Shown: positions 26,266 through 36,195, numbered from the stretch's first letter. The stretch: 64,000 bases of DNA from Rhizobium herbae (GCF_019511375.1 NZ_JAEUAO010000002.1:372001-436000); one strand, 5' to 3'. The notes: a model not told the origin generated them from the sequence alone. Numbers and translations: made by a program.

Positions 26266-27177
26266 TCAGCCAAGCGCTCTTCTCTGCCGCCACAGCTCGA
26301 CGCTGAGATAGGAGAGAAGGGCGGTGAGCACGACCGTTCCGCCGACTATGGCATTCGAGCTCGGGATCTCGCCGTGGAAAAGGGCCACCCAGAGTGGCGC
26401 AAGAACGGTTTCAGCCGTTCCCAAAAGGGCGGCGAGCGCGGACGGGATGAGCCGTGCGCCGGTCACGAACAGCGCGAGGCCGAGGCCGAAATTGAGCGCG
26501 CCGAAGGTCACGAGGATGCCGAGCTCGGGCAGTGTGACCGCGAGGCCGGAGGACATGAGCGCCGCGACCGTGCCGGCTACGATGGTGCCGAAGCAGGCGG
26601 CCGGCGTCATGCGGACATGGGCGTAGCGGCGGGTAATCACGGTGGCGAGCGCAAAGACGAAGGCGATGAGCATGGCAAGCGCATCGCCGACCGGCGAGAC
26701 CGCGCCGCTTATCGAATCCGAAACCATGATGGCGACGCCGCCGATCACGGCTGCGATGGCAAGCCATGTCAGGCGCGAAATACGCTCGCGGAAGACGAGC
26801 CAGCTGATGAGCGCGGCGATCAGCGGTACGCCCGCCTGGATCAGCACAACATTGGCGACGGTGGTGTAGGCAAGTGCCAGGATGAACGAGGTCGAGGCGA
26901 TGGCGAAGCAGAGCCCGACGGCGATCCCGGGCAGGCCCATGTTGCGGAAAAGTGTCGCTGTGCCGCGCGGGCCATCGCGCAGAAGCATGAAGCCGAGGAG
27001 AAAGAGGGCCGCAAACAGCGACCGCCAGAAGACGACGGTCCAGCCCTCAAGCGCAAGGAACCGCGCCAGCGTGCCGCTGAAGCTCCAGACGACGGCCGAG
27101 CCGATGAGCAGCAGTGAGCCCTGAAGGTTTTGTGATCCTGCGGCTACGGATTGCGGCAAGGCGGAAGGTTGCGACAT
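26266..27177 (-). CDS. EamA/DMT-superfamily transporter
   Basis: This 303-residue protein has ten predicted helices in two EamA repeats, with VVWSFSGTLARF at the start and GTAETVLAPLWVALFHGE in the second repeat. It is probably an exporter of amino acids or other small metabolites; the substrate is unknown. The ATG at 27177 (MSQPSALPQ) is chosen because the extra upstream 93 codons are Arg/Ser-rich without similarity. It ends 81 nt before engB on the same strand, and the yidC terminator precedes it, so it starts a new transcript. Confidence 0.87.
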   Translation of the reverse strand: MSQPSALPQSVAAGSQNLQGSLLLIGSAVVWSFSGTLARFLALEGWTVVFWRSLFAALFLLGFMLLRDGPRGTATLFRNMGLPGIAVGLCFAIASTSFILALAYTTVANVVLIQAGVPLIAALISWLVFRERISRLTWLAIAAVIGGVAIMVSDSISGAVSPVGDALAMLIAFVFALATVITRRYAHVRMTPAACFGTIVAGTVAALMSSGLAVTLPELGILVTFGALNFGLGLALFVTGARLIPSALAALLGTAETVLAPLWVALFHGEIPSSNAIVGGTVVLTALLSYLSVELWRQRRALG

Positions 27178-27423
27178 GGCAGGAATCCGGTTGGAGACGG
27201 CGGGAAGTCTAGACGCGATTTGCGGTGCGGACGCCGACAGGCGCGACACGCTGTTGTCGCAAACTTCATGCGTCACGGAAAGGCTGCGACCCCTTATCGA
27301 ACCGATACCAAGCGCGACTGTCAGCGTGCTCAAATCGCGTCCAGAAGCAGTGCGCGATGCGCGCGCAGAGCGTTGCTGCGGATGCCACAAAGGCGGCCTT
27401 GGCTTCCAGCAGCCGGAAAAACA

Positions 27424-27452
27424 AAAGGCTCCGGAGGCGATCCGGAGCCTTT
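27424..27452 (-). terminator. Terminator after yidC
   Basis: A 12-bp stem AAAGGCTCCGGA/TCCGGAGCCTTT with a 5-nt loop is followed on the minus strand by TTGTTTTT. It lies 20 nt beyond the yidC stop. Confidence 0.85.
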
Positions 27453-27471
27453 GCACGCAACTCGCGCCGGC

Positions 27472-29271
27472 CTATTCGGCCGGTTTGGGTTTCCTGGAGA
27501 ACAGGCCCTTGAGATTGTCGAACAGTTCGATCTTGACGCCGTGGCGCCTCATGATGACCGCCTGCTGGGCGATCGACAGGGTGTTGTTCCAGGCCCAGTA
27601 AATGACCAGGCCGGCCGGGAAGCTCGCCAGCATGAAGGTGAAGACGACCGGCATCCAGGTGAACAGCATCGCCTGGGTCGGATCCGGCGGCGTCGGGTTC
27701 ATGCGCATCTGCAGGAACATGGTGACACCCATGATCAACGGCCAGACGCCGATCAAAAGCATGTGCGGCACTTCGAACGGAAGGAGGCCGAAGAGGTTGA
27801 AGATCGAGGTCGGATCCGGCGCGGACAGATCCTGGATCCAGCCGAAGAACGGCGCGTGACGCATCTCGATGGTGACGTAGATCACCTTGTAGAGCGCGAA
27901 GAACACCGGGATCTGCAACAGGATGGGCCAGCAGCCGGCGATCGGGTTGATCTTCTCGTCCTTGTAGAGCTGCATCATCGCCTGCTGCAGCGCCATGCGG
28001 TCGTCGCCGTGCTTCTTCTTCAGTTCCTCCATCTTCGGCTGGACCTTCTTCATGTTCGCCATCGAAGCGTACTGCTTCGAGGCAAGCGGGAAGAACAGCG
28101 CCTTGACGACGATGGTGGTCAGAAGGATCGCCACGCCGAAATTGCCGAAGTAACGGAAGAAGAAATCCATCAGTTTGAACATCGGCTTGGTGATGAAGTA
28201 GAACCAGCCCCAGTCGATCAAGAGGTCGAACTGCGGAATGGAATAGGACTTCTCGTAACCATCGACCAACGGAACCTGCTTGGCGCCGGCGAAAACCAGG
28301 GCCTTCAGATCGGTCGATTGGCCAGGAGCGATCGTGATTGCATCCTGCTTGTAGTCAGCCTGGTAGCGCGGACGCCCGTCGGGGAAATGCGCGAACTTCG
28401 CTTCGTATGGCGTCGCCTGCGGCGGCACGATCGTGGCCGCCCAGTATTTGTCAGTGATGCCGAGCCAGCCGGTCGTCGTCTTGCCGGGCTGGATCGGTGC
28501 TTCGTCCTCGACCTTGCCATAGGCCACCTCGGTGAGGCCATGCTCGCCGATCACGCCGATGAAGCCTTCATGAAGCACGTAGATGCTCGGTGTCGTCGGC
28601 TTGTTGAAGCGGGTGACGCGGCCGTAGGAGGACAGCGAAACCGGAGCGCCGCTGCCGTTGTTGATGGTATCGGTGATCTGGAACATGAAGTGTTCGTCGA
28701 CCGAGATGGTGCGGGTGAAGACCACGCCCTTCTCGTTGGTGAAGGTCAGCACCACCGGTGTCGCCGGCGTCAGCTTTTCGCCGCTCTTGACCGACCAGAC
28801 GGTCGCCGGACCGGGAACCGTGCCGCTCGCCTCGTTGCCGATATAGCCGAGTTCGGTAAAATAGCCGTCCTTGCTGTCGGCCGGGCTGAAGAGCGTGATG
28901 ATCGGGCTCTTGTCGTCGACGGTCTCGTGATATTCCTTGAGCTTCAGGTCGTCCAGGCGGGCGCCGGTCAGGTTGATCGAGCCGCTGAGCGCCGGCGTGT
29001 CGATGGTCACGCGGGCCGATTTGGCGATCGCCTGTTCGCGGCTCTCGTTGCCGCCGGGAACCGCGCCGGCCGGGGTCTGCCCGGTCGCTGCCTGTCCGGT
29101 CGCTGTCTGCCCTGCCGTTGTCTGGTTGCCGGCTGCCGGATTGGCCTGGGTGGTCTGCTCCGCCGCAATTCGCTCCTTCTCTATCTTCGGATTGATGTAG
29201 AGAAACTGCCAGGCGATCAGGATGAGCACCGACAGGGCAATCGCCACGAAGTAGTTGCGGTTATTTTCCAT
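27472..29271 (-). CDS. yidC: Membrane protein insertase YidC
   Basis: This 599-residue protein has an N-terminal membrane anchor (6-24, [19 protein letters not shown]), a Gln/Thr/Ala-rich linker with a repeated [14 protein letters not shown] pattern (about 38-68), a large periplasmic beta-sandwich (about 70-340), and the C-terminal five-helix 60KD_IMP/Oxa1 core with [17 protein letters not shown] and [13 protein letters not shown]. It inserts inner-membrane proteins alone or with SecYEG. The start at 29271 has AGGAAAG upstream and overlaps the end of rnpA by 11 nt. Confidence 0.97.
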   Translation of the reverse strand: MENNRNYFVAIALSVLILIAWQFLYINPKIEKERIAAEQTTQANPAAGNQTTAGQTATGQAATGQTPAGAVPGGNESREQAIAKSARVTIDTPALSGSINLTGARLDDLKLKEYHETVDDKSPIITLFSPADSKDGYFTELGYIGNEASGTVPGPATVWSVKSGEKLTPATPVVLTFTNEKGVVFTRTISVDEHFMFQITDTINNGSGAPVSLSSYGRVTRFNKPTTPSIYVLHEGFIGVIGEHGLTEVAYGKVEDEAPIQPGKTTTGWLGITDKYWAATIVPPQATPYEAKFAHFPDGRPRYQADYKQDAITIAPGQSTDLKALVFAGAKQVPLVDGYEKSYSIPQFDLLIDWGWFYFITKPMFKLMDFFFRYFGNFGVAILLTTIVVKALFFPLASKQYASMANMKKVQPKMEELKKKHGDDRMALQQAMMQLYKDEKINPIAGCWPILLQIPVFFALYKVIYVTIEMRHAPFFGWIQDLSAPDPTSIFNLFGLLPFEVPHMLLIGVWPLIMGVTMFLQMRMNPTPPDPTQAMLFTWMPVVFTFMLASFPAGLVIYWAWNNTLSIAQQAVIMRRHGVKIELFDNLKGLFSRKPKPAE

Positions 29272-29659
29272 CATTCTTTCCTGAAGCCGGCCGGCTGCGG
29301 CCGTGAATTTTCTGCTTGTTTTCGATCCGCTCGCGGAGCCCTCCCACCAGCCGCTCGAAGGGAGCGTTGAGGAGGTCGCGTCTGGCGACAATCACATAGT
29401 CGTGTCCGGGCTTCATTGCAAACCCGGCAGACAGCCGCACCGCCTCTTTCAGGCGCCGGCGCATCCGGTTGCGTTCCACGGCATTGCCGTGCTTCTTGGT
29501 GACGGTGAAGCCGCAGCGGGGCTGGCTCTCCGGCTCGCCACGATCGAGAACCTCGAGCAGGAACAACGGGCCTTTCCGCTGCTCCCCTTTGCGCACAGCA
29601 AGAAACTGCGGCCGGCTTTTCAGCCGCCCGACAGTCGATTTTGGATTATTTGACGTCAT
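29261..29659 (-). CDS. rnpA: Ribonuclease P protein component
   Basis: This 132-residue basic protein assists the RNase P RNA in maturing tRNA 5' ends. The signature RNR helix is seen as [17 protein letters not shown], with [10 protein letters not shown] before it. The ATG at 29659 follows rpmH by 32 nt. Its end overlaps the yidC start. A longer upstream frame would run across rpmH and is rejected. Confidence 0.95.
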   Translation of the reverse strand: MTSNNPKSTVGRLKSRPQFLAVRKGEQRKGPLFLLEVLDRGEPESQPRCGFTVTKKHGNAVERNRMRRRLKEAVRLSAGFAMKPGHDYVIVARRDLLNAPFERLVGGLRERIENKQKIHGRSRPASGKNDGK

Positions 29660-29691
29660 GTGCCCGCATTCTTTCCTCGGGCCCGATCGGC

Positions 29692-29829
29692 TTAAGCCGA
29701 CAGACGCTTGCGGCCACGTGCCCGGCGGGCAACGATAACCTTGCGGCCACCCTTGGTGGCGATACGTGCACGGAAGCCGTGACGGCGCTTGCGAACAAGC
29801 TTGGACGGTTGATAGGTACGCTTCGACAT
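29692..29829 (-). CDS. rpmH: 50S ribosomal protein L34
   Basis: This 45-residue, strongly basic protein reads [19 protein letters not shown] and ends [12 protein letters not shown], the full L34 pattern. It is the first gene of the rpmH-rnpA-yidC operon, and the promoter must lie in 29830-30000. Confidence 0.97.
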   Translation of the reverse strand: MSKRTYQPSKLVRKRRHGFRARIATKGGRKVIVARRARGRKRLSA

Positions 29830-30248
29830 TTATTTTAATACCGCGGTGTGCGGCCCTTCTTGGGTTTGCTTTTAAGCAAGGGAGCGTTACGTTCCGGCCA
29901 CGGCTTTGCGCGGGGCGCAAGGGGACTTGTCCGGACGTGGGGCGGCTTATAAGAGCAAAGACGCGCGAAAGTCAATTGCCGGCGCAGAAAAGCTGGGATT
30001 TGCACGTTTCAGGCGCTCCGGATGGCGCCGGGCGCCACGCGATCTGCGTCGGTGGATTCAATGCAAGATTGAAAAATTAGAGCGTATTAATATAAGAGGC
30101 TGAAGAAACCCCTAAGGCGGGACCCCCACAATTCTACCGGTCCAGGAAGTGCTTCGTTAATCATCCTTGACTTAGTGTCTCCGCATATAACCAAGCCTGC
30201 AAGTTGCCGCTTTCAGGCCTTTTGCAGGTTGCGAGGAGACGGGTACGC
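29830..30248. other. Divergent intergenic region rpmH / chemoreceptor
   Basis: This 419-nt AT-richer region holds the rpmH promoter and the chemoreceptor promoter. TTGACT at 30167-30172 and ATATAA at 30185-30190 are promoter-like but badly spaced. No RNA gene or origin-like box cluster was recognised. Confidence 0.5.
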
Positions 30249-32255
30249 ATGAAAATTCGAGGTAAGATCTATCTCATCGTCGGCGTGATGAGCCTGATCA
30301 CGCTGGCCGTGACGGGCATGGCGCTGACGGTGATCACGCAATACAATGCAAGGCTCGTCCAGTTCGACAATGCCTCGGATCGTGCCTTCAACGGCGAGCG
30401 CCTGAACCGCCTGGTGACCGCGGTGGTGATGGAATCGCGCGGCATCTACGCGGCCCCGACGGTCGAGAAATCCAAGTCCTTCGCCGAAGGCCTGATGAAG
30501 AACCTCGGCAAGATGGATGCGCTTCTCGCCGACTGGCGGCCGCTGGTGCCGCCGGAGGAACTGCCGGCGTTCGAGGCCGTGGTCAAGCGTGCCGCCGAAT
30601 TCCGCACCTTCCGTACGGAGACGGCGCGGCTCAGCCAGGAGGTCTCGCCGCAGGCTGCCAACGAGCAGGGCAACAACGAACTCAACCGCGCCAACCGCAA
30701 GGCCTTCCAGGCCGAGATCGACGCTGTCGTGGACGCGGACCGCGCCGCGCTGGAGGCAATCCAGGAAGACCTGGGCGCCATCGAAAGACAGATGATCCTG
30801 ATCGTCCTCGTGACGGCCGCCATCGGTCTTGTTGCCGGCCTTGGCATCGCCTTCTACATCGGCACGAAGGAACTGAGCCAGCCGATCGTCAGGCTGACGG
30901 GTACGATGAAGCGGCTCGCCGAGGGCGATCTCGACGCCGACGTGCCGTTTGCCGGCCGCAAGGACGAGATCGGCGAAATGGCCGCTACCGTCGAAGTCTT
31001 CAAGCGCAACGGTCTTGCGGTGCGCGAACTCAATGCCCAGGAAACGGCGCTGCGCCAAAAGAGTGCCGACCTGCAGTCGAGCATCGCGGTGGTCGTTGCC
31101 GCGGCCGCCGCCGGCGATTTCACCCGCCGCATCAACAAGGACTACGACGACGCCGACCTCAATCGCTTCGCTGCAAGCGTCAACGAACTGGTCGCAAGCG
31201 TCGACAGCGGCATCAACGAGACGCGGCGCGTCATCGCCAGCCTCGCCGCCGGCGACCTGACGCAGGACATGAACGGCACCTTCCACGGCGCCTTCGCCGA
31301 ACTGCAGCAGAACGTCAACGATACGCTGTCGACCCTGCAAAATACGCTGCGCGAGATCCGCACCACGACCGATTCGATCAACGGCAACTCGATCGAACTG
31401 CGCTCCGCCGCCGACGACCTGGCCAAGCGAACCGAGCAGCAGGCAGCATCGCTCGAACAAACGTCGGCGGCGCTGGAGGAAATCACCGTCGCCGTCCGCA
31501 ACTCGACCGACCGCGCCCAGGAGGCGACCGTCATGGTCACCGAAGCCAAGCAGAGTGCCGCCCAGTCCGGCGAAGTGGTCCGCAATGCGGTCGACGCCAT
31601 GGGCCGCATCGAGCAGGCCTCCAGCGAAATCGGCCAGATCACCAACGTCATCGACGAGATCGCCTTCCAGACCAACCTTCTGGCGCTCAACGCCGGTGTC
31701 GAGGCGGCGCGGGCCGGCGATGCGGGCAAGGGCTTTGCCGTCGTCGCGCAGGAGGTTCGCGAGCTTGCCCAGCGCGCCGCAAGCGCCGCCAAGGACATCA
31801 AGGCGCTGATTTCAAAATCCGGTTCGGAAGTGGCAACCGGCGTCAAGCTCGTGCAGGAGACCGGCCAGGTTCTCGGCGAGATCGAGACGCGGGTGCTGAA
31901 GATCAACGACCACATCCACTCGATCGCCACCGCCGCCCGCGAACAGTCGACGGGTCTCAGCGAAGTCAGCATCGCTGTCAACCAGATGGATCACGTGACG
32001 CAGCAGAACGCCGCCATGGTCGAGGAAGCAAACGCCGCCACCCACAAGCTCTCGGCCGAAACCGACAACCTCGCCCGGTTGATCTCGCACTTCAAGCTCA
32101 ACGATGCCCCGCCGAGCGCGGTCGTCGCACCGGTCCGCGAAAACGCCCGTCCGGTTGCCTCGCCGGCCCGCAAGATGCTCGGCACCGTCGCCCGTGCCTT
32201 CGGTGGCGGCTCGGCGAGCGCCGCCGTGTCGAAGGACAATTGGGAAGAATTCTGA
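30249..32255 (+). CDS. Methyl-accepting chemotaxis protein with CheR-tethering C-terminus
   Basis: This 668-residue chemoreceptor has two membrane helices (about 7-30 and 182-206) bounding a periplasmic helical sensor of 150 residues. A HAMP (about 206-258) is followed by what look like two further HAMP-like units ([20 protein letters not shown] and [17 protein letters not shown]). The signalling hairpin has [19 protein letters not shown] and [15 protein letters not shown]. The last five residues are NWEEF, matching the pentapeptide tether for CheR/CheB. The sensor class is not recognised and the ligand is unknown. A GAGGAGACGGG site precedes the ATG; a terminator follows. No che genes are nearby. 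Confidence 0.94.
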   Translation: MKIRGKIYLIVGVMSLITLAVTGMALTVITQYNARLVQFDNASDRAFNGERLNRLVTAVVMESRGIYAAPTVEKSKSFAEGLMKNLGKMDALLADWRPLVPPEELPAFEAVVKRAAEFRTFRTETARLSQEVSPQAANEQGNNELNRANRKAFQAEIDAVVDADRAALEAIQEDLGAIERQMILIVLVTAAIGLVAGLGIAFYIGTKELSQPIVRLTGTMKRLAEGDLDADVPFAGRKDEIGEMAATVEVFKRNGLAVRELNAQETALRQKSADLQSSIAVVVAAAAAGDFTRRINKDYDDADLNRFAASVNELVASVDSGINETRRVIASLAAGDLTQDMNGTFHGAFAELQQNVNDTLSTLQNTLREIRTTTDSINGNSIELRSAADDLAKRTEQQAASLEQTSAALEEITVAVRNSTDRAQEATVMVTEAKQSAAQSGEVVRNAVDAMGRIEQASSEIGQITNVIDEIAFQTNLLALNAGVEAARAGDAGKGFAVVAQEVRELAQRAASAAKDIKALISKSGSEVATGVKLVQETGQVLGEIETRVLKINDHIHSIATAAREQSTGLSEVSIAVNQMDHVTQQNAAMVEEANAATHKLSAETDNLARLISHFKLNDAPPSAVVAPVRENARPVASPARKMLGTVARAFGGGSASAAVSKDNWEEF

Positions 32256-32286
32256 CCCGGTTTCCTGTGACGCGCTGAACAATCGT

Positions 32287-32319
32287 CCCGCGGCGATCCG
32301 CTATCGCCGCGGGATTTTT
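32287..32319 (+). terminator. Terminator of the chemoreceptor gene
   Basis: An 11-bp stem CCCGCGGCGAT/ATCGCCGCGGG with a CCGCT loop is followed by ATTTTTG. Confidence 0.85.
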
Positions 32320-32538
32320 GCATGTGCAGCCACGGCGAGTTTTTCGCCGCGATTATTAATGGAGCGCGTCAAGCTCAGTCGCAGCGGCATATGGCACCGC
32401 CCCATCCCATGCGACCATGACGGAGATTGGAAAACGTGCAGGCATCGCCTATTATAAAGCTCTGACACGTAAGCCGTTCGCCCGTGCCGTCATCCGGCTG
32501 CCGCGGCGTCCCGGCCGGGGCGGGAACGCGCAAAGAAC

Positions 32539-34020
32539 ATGACGGCAGAAAAGACAGGGGCCGCAGCCTTCCACAAGCCACCACGGCGGACCGGCTTTTT
32601 TCGCGGGCTTTCCGGCAGGCTGCTGCTGCTCACGGTATCGTTCGTCATGCTCGCCGAAGTGCTGATCTTCGTGCCATCCGTCGCCAACATGCGCATTCGC
32701 TGGCTGGAAGACCGGCTCAACACGGCGGCTGCAGCCGGCGTGGTGGTCGACGGCCTCCAGGATGTGCAGCTCTCGCGGCCGCTGCAGGAGGAAACCCTGA
32801 TGGCGACGGGGACCAAGGCGATCGTGCTCAGGCGCAAGGATGAATCTCGGCTGATCGCCGCCGAGGACATGCCGCCGGAAGTCGATGCGCAGTACGACGT
32901 CGCGGCGATGACGCCGCTTGCCGCCATCCGCGACGCCTTCGACACGCTGCTGTTCGGCGGCGACAAGGTGGTGCGGATCTACGGGCCCGTGGGAGACAGC
33001 GACGCGATCATCGAGGTGGTGATGGAGGATCAGAGCCTGCGCAAGGCGATGCTGATCTATTCCCGCAACATGTTTTTCCTCTCTCTGGCGATTTCGCTGT
33101 TCACCGCCACGCTGATTTTCCTGGCGATTCGCCGCCTGATGATTGCGCCAATCCGGCGGATGACCGCCAACATGCAGGACTTTTCGGCCGACCCTGCCGA
33201 TCCCGCCCGCGTGCTTGACCCGGCGCCCGGCGAAGACGAGCTATCGGTTGCCGGCCAGCATCTCGCGGCCATGCAGCGGCAGTTGCAGAAGACCCTGAAG
33301 CAGCAGAAGAACCTCGCCGATCTCGGCCTTGCCGTGTCGAAGATCAACCATGACATGCGCAACATCCTGTCGTCGGCACAATTGATCTCGGACCGGCTGG
33401 CCGATGTCGACGATCCGATCGTCAAGCGCTTCGCCCCGACGCTGTTGCGCACCATCGACCGCGCCGTCGGCTATACGACCGAGGTGCTCTCTTACGGCCG
33501 CACCACCGAGCCGGCGCCGCACCGGCGTTTCGTCAGGCTTCGGCTGCTGGTCAGCGACGTCGCCGAAATGCTGGCGATCGACCCGAATGCAGGCATCGAT
33601 TTCCGCATCCAGATCGCCGACGATCTGCAGGTCGATGCCGACAGCGAGCAGTTGTTCCGTATCGTCCACAATATCTGCCGCAACGCCGTGCAGGCGCTGA
33701 TGAACGATCCGGGCGAGGCAGGTTCCCCTCGCGTCATCACCGTTGCGGCAATGCGCACCGGCAGCGTCGTCAGCATCTCCGTGGATGATACCGGTCCCGG
33801 CATGCCGCCGAAGGCACGGGAAAACCTGTTCGCCGCCTTCCGCGGCTCGGCCCGCTCTGGCGGCACGGGGCTCGGACTGGCGATCGCCCGCGAACTGGTG
33901 CTTGCCCATGGCGGCACCATCGCGCTCGTCGAAAAGCCGACGCCGGGAACGCTGTTCCGCATCGAGCTGCCGGACCGGCCGGTGCCGCTCGATGCGTTCC
34001 GCTCCAAGACCCGGCCCTGA
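32539..34020 (+). CDS. Orphan membrane sensor histidine kinase
   Basis: This 493-residue kinase has two membrane helices (about 27-47 and 177-197), a periplasmic region of about 130 residues, a HAMP linker, an H-box with VSKINHDMRNILSSAQL (His in NHDMRN), an N-box with IVHNICRNAVQAL, a G1 box VDDTGPGMP and a G2 box GGTGLGLAIARE. The His-Asp-Met-Arg-Asn H-box resembles the HPK4 group rather than EnvZ. No response regulator gene is nearby. The ATG at 32539 has only a weak ribosome site. The signal and partner are unknown. Confidence 0.88.
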   Translation: MTAEKTGAAAFHKPPRRTGFFRGLSGRLLLLTVSFVMLAEVLIFVPSVANMRIRWLEDRLNTAAAAGVVVDGLQDVQLSRPLQEETLMATGTKAIVLRRKDESRLIAAEDMPPEVDAQYDVAAMTPLAAIRDAFDTLLFGGDKVVRIYGPVGDSDAIIEVVMEDQSLRKAMLIYSRNMFFLSLAISLFTATLIFLAIRRLMIAPIRRMTANMQDFSADPADPARVLDPAPGEDELSVAGQHLAAMQRQLQKTLKQQKNLADLGLAVSKINHDMRNILSSAQLISDRLADVDDPIVKRFAPTLLRTIDRAVGYTTEVLSYGRTTEPAPHRRFVRLRLLVSDVAEMLAIDPNAGIDFRIQIADDLQVDADSEQLFRIVHNICRNAVQALMNDPGEAGSPRVITVAAMRTGSVVSISVDDTGPGMPPKARENLFAAFRGSARSGGTGLGLAIARELVLAHGGTIALVEKPTPGTLFRIELPDRPVPLDAFRSKTRP

Positions 34021-34150
34021 TCGCAGCGGGTTTTGGGCGCTCGCCGGTTGAAAATGACAGGGCAATGACAGCTCTCAAAGAAGATCTGCCTGCTTTTCCA
34101 AAGCGATAGCCATATTGCAGCGCAAAAAAGAAACTTTTTGCGGAAATTCG

Positions 34151-34179
34151 CTTGCATTCCCCGGTTGGACGTTTTAGAG
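34151..34179 (+). promoter_or_regulatory. Likely promoter of tRNA-Arg
   Basis: CTTGCA (34151-34156) and TTAGAG (34174-34179) are separated by 17 nt and end 35 nt before the tRNA. The -35 is typical of rhizobial housekeeping promoters; the -10 is a weak match. Confidence 0.45.
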
Positions 34180-34214
34180 GATCGCCACGCAAGCGGTGAT
34201 CACCGCCGTGCCAC

Positions 34215-34291
34215 GCACCCGTAGCTCAGCTGGATAGAGCACCAGACTACGAATCTGGGGGTCAGGAGTTCGAATCTCTTCGGGTGCGCCA
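34215..34291 (+). tRNA. tRNA-Arg (anticodon ACG), CCA encoded
   Basis: A complete cloverleaf is visible: acceptor stem GCACCCG/CGGGTGC, a D-arm with AGCTCAGCTGGATAGAGC, anticodon stem CCAGA/TCTGG with loop CTACGAA (anticodon ACG at 34-36), a T-arm with GTTCGAATC, discriminator G and encoded CCA. The ACG anticodon, deaminated to ICG, reads CGU/CGC/CGA. Its 3' edge is partly repeated at 36183. Confidence 0.96.
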
Positions 34292-34298
34292 TTTTTCT
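34286..34298 (+). repeat. Left copy of an att-like direct repeat at the tRNA 3' end
   Basis: GCGCCATTTTTCT spans the tRNA 3' CCA and the following bases, and recurs exactly at 36183-36195, on the far side of the AraC/SDR pair. Its use as an integration site is inferred. Confidence 0.45.
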
Positions 34299-34366
34299 TC
34301 GCCTTGATTTCGCTTAGATCTTCACTGGGCGCGCGAATAACACCATGAACTACCCTGGTGTTTGCT

Positions 34367-35263
34367 CTAGGAAGCGCGCGCAAACCGGCCAGGTGGCTGG
34401 CCAACATGCCGACTGAAGGCCGTACTGAACGTGCTGGCCGATCCGTAACCGACGCGTTCGGCAACTTCAGCGATTTCGATTCCCTGCCGGCGAAGAAGGT
34501 CTTTTGCCAGCGCCATCCGCCACGACAGCAGATATTCCATGGGCGGCACCCCGACATTGCGCGCGAAGCGGTCGAAAAATGCTGAGCGAGACAGCGCAGC
34601 CTCTTTTGCTAGATCGGCCATGGTCCAAGGACGAGCGGGATCGGCATGCATCTGCCTTATGCTCGCCGCCAGCCTGGCATCGCCGAGACCTCGCAGCAAT
34701 CCTACAGGAGCGTCGGGCGTCTGCGTAAGCCGCAATGCGTCCACCAGCAAAATCTCGACGAGCCGTGTGAGTACCAATGTGCGCCCCGGTCGATCCGATG
34801 AGGCTTCGTCGATCAAGAGCCGGACCAGTGTCGACAACCGCTCGATGCCGCGGCAGTGAACCTGCTCTGGCAGCAGCGACAACAGCAGGCCAGAATCCTC
34901 GCCGCCGAAAAGGAAGTAGCCGCCGATAATGCGAACACTCGGCGGGCCGTCCTGCCGGCCGTGGCGAACCTCGCCGGTCGCATTCGCCGCAGCGTGGGGA
35001 TCAATGATTTCCGGGGTGACCTGTTCGAAGCCGGACATTGTGAAGCCGGGCGTCGTCGGCAGGAGAACAAAATCGCCCGCGTTCAGGACCAATTCCTTTT
35101 GACGATCGACAGCCAGCCGGCAGGAGCCTTCAATCACAATGGCAAAGCTCGGATGACCGAAGTCGCTGTAGCGGACGCCCCATCGTCCCGCGCCGCTGAT
35201 CCCTTTGGTGAATACGGCGTGAGGACGGAGCAGACCTATGACTTCAGAGAGCGGATCGACCAT
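34367..35263 (-). CDS. AraC-family transcriptional regulator (cupin N-terminus)
   Basis: This 298-residue protein has an N-terminal AraC-binding/cupin_6 domain (about 5-175, with GHPSFAIVIEGSCRLAVD and GDFVLLPTTPGF) and a C-terminal double helix-turn-helix (about 195-298, with LSRSAFFDRFARNVG and AERVGYGSASTFSTAFSRHVG). It is divergent from the SDR gene at 35360 with 96 nt between, the classic layout for a regulator and its target. The effector is unknown. The pair sits immediately downstream of tRNA-Arg. Confidence 0.92.
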   Translation of the reverse strand: MVDPLSEVIGLLRPHAVFTKGISGAGRWGVRYSDFGHPSFAIVIEGSCRLAVDRQKELVLNAGDFVLLPTTPGFTMSGFEQVTPEIIDPHAAANATGEVRHGRQDGPPSVRIIGGYFLFGGEDSGLLLSLLPEQVHCRGIERLSTLVRLLIDEASSDRPGRTLVLTRLVEILLVDALRLTQTPDAPVGLLRGLGDARLAASIRQMHADPARPWTMADLAKEAALSRSAFFDRFARNVGVPPMEYLLSWRMALAKDLLRRQGIEIAEVAERVGYGSASTFSTAFSRHVGQPPGRFARAS

Positions 35264-35287
35264 TTTTGGACCATAGCAAACAAAAAT

Positions 35288-35312
35288 TGGACTTTCAATT
35301 ATAGATAGTCCA
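35288..35312. promoter_or_regulatory. Inverted repeat in the AraC/SDR divergent promoter region
   Basis: TGGACT and AGTCCA are separated by 13 nt in the middle of the 96-nt divergent intergenic region. This is a candidate binding site for the adjacent AraC-type regulator. Confidence 0.4.
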
Positions 35313-35359
35313 GATGCTCGGCTTTAGCATGGATTCATGGACAACAAGGAGATGAAGCC

Positions 35360-36103
35360 ATGAAAACCATATTGATTACCGGCTGCTCGTCGGGCTACGG
35401 TCTCGAGACTGCTCGCTACTTTCTTTCAAAACAGTGGAACGTCATTGCGACTATGCGCACCCCCCGCGAGGGCATCCTGCCGCCCTCGGAAAATCTGCGC
35501 ATCCTGCGCCTGAACGTTACGAGCGAGGCCAGCATCAAAGGGGCCATCGAAACCGCCGGGCCCATCGATGTGCTGGTCAACAACGCGGGCATCGGCGTCG
35601 TAGGCGCCTTTGAAGCAACGCCCCTATCTCACATTCGGAAAGTGTTCGACACCAACACCTTCGGTGTCATGGCCATGACCCAGGCTGTCATCCCGCAGAT
35701 GCGCGAGCGCCGGTCGGGCGCGATCATAAACGTAACGTCAAGCGTGACCCTGGCCCCGATGCCGTTGGCGGCGGCCTACACCGCCAGCAAGCAGGCCATC
35801 GAGGGCTTCACCGGCTCGCTCGCGCACGAGCTGGCGCACTTCAACATCATCGCCAAGCTTGTGGAGCCCGGCTACGCGCCCACCACGCAGTTTGCCCAGA
35901 ACACCTCTGTGCGTGTGGAAGACCTCATTCCGGAGGATTACGCCGCCTTTGCAGGCCCGATCTTCGAGGCGTTCGCGAAACCGGCTCTGACTACTAGGGA
36001 AATCGATGTGGCTGAAGCCGTATGGCGGGCGGTCAACGATACCACCGGCACGTTGCGCTTTCCGGCGGGACCGGACGCGGTAGCGCTTTCCCGCGCGGCG
36101 TAG
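35360..36103 (+). CDS. Short-chain dehydrogenase/reductase
   Basis: This 247-residue classical SDR has the NAD(P)-binding motif TGCSSGYG (8-15), NNAG in the fourth strand, and the catalytic Ser/Tyr/Lys in SSVT and YTASK. Arg residues after the second strand (ATMRTPRE) suggest NADP preference. The substrate is unknown. It is probably regulated by the divergent AraC protein, a layout common for small inducible detoxification or oxidation modules. Confidence 0.9.
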   Translation: MKTILITGCSSGYGLETARYFLSKQWNVIATMRTPREGILPPSENLRILRLNVTSEASIKGAIETAGPIDVLVNNAGIGVVGAFEATPLSHIRKVFDTNTFGVMAMTQAVIPQMRERRSGAIINVTSSVTLAPMPLAAAYTASKQAIEGFTGSLAHELAHFNIIAKLVEPGYAPTTQFAQNTSVRVEDLIPEDYAAFAGPIFEAFAKPALTTREIDVAEAVWRAVNDTTGTLRFPAGPDAVALSRAA

Positions 36104-36182
36104 CCAATGGCCTCGCGCCGGTCAATGAAACATGAGGCTTGCGCGAGGCCGTATAATGGTTCCCAGTTTCATCCTCTCTGGC

Positions 36183-36195
36183 GCGCCATTTTTCT
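36183..36195 (+). repeat. Right copy of the att-like direct repeat
   Basis: An exact copy of GCGCCATTTTTCT from the tRNA-Arg 3' end, 1.9 kb away. The flanking bases are only partly similar (TCTCTGGCGC versus TCTTCGGGTGC). Confidence 0.45.

Noticed and set aside
27151..29370. A long open frame on the plus strand (739 codons) opposite yidC, plus similar long antisense frames opposite putA, glf/OGT and the EamA genes
   Set aside because: They are Arg/Asp/Gly-rich mirror frames of high-GC genes with no domain, no ribosome site, and convincing genes on the other strand.
29830..30248. A replication origin near rpmH
   Set aside because: rpmH-linked origins occur in some bacteria, but no DnaA-box cluster or dnaA gene is visible here, and Rhizobiales place the origin elsewhere.
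34215..36195. A prophage or integrative element at tRNA-Arg
   Set aside because: No integrase, phage gene or excisionase is present between the repeats; only a 13-nt exact match and partly similar flanks support it.
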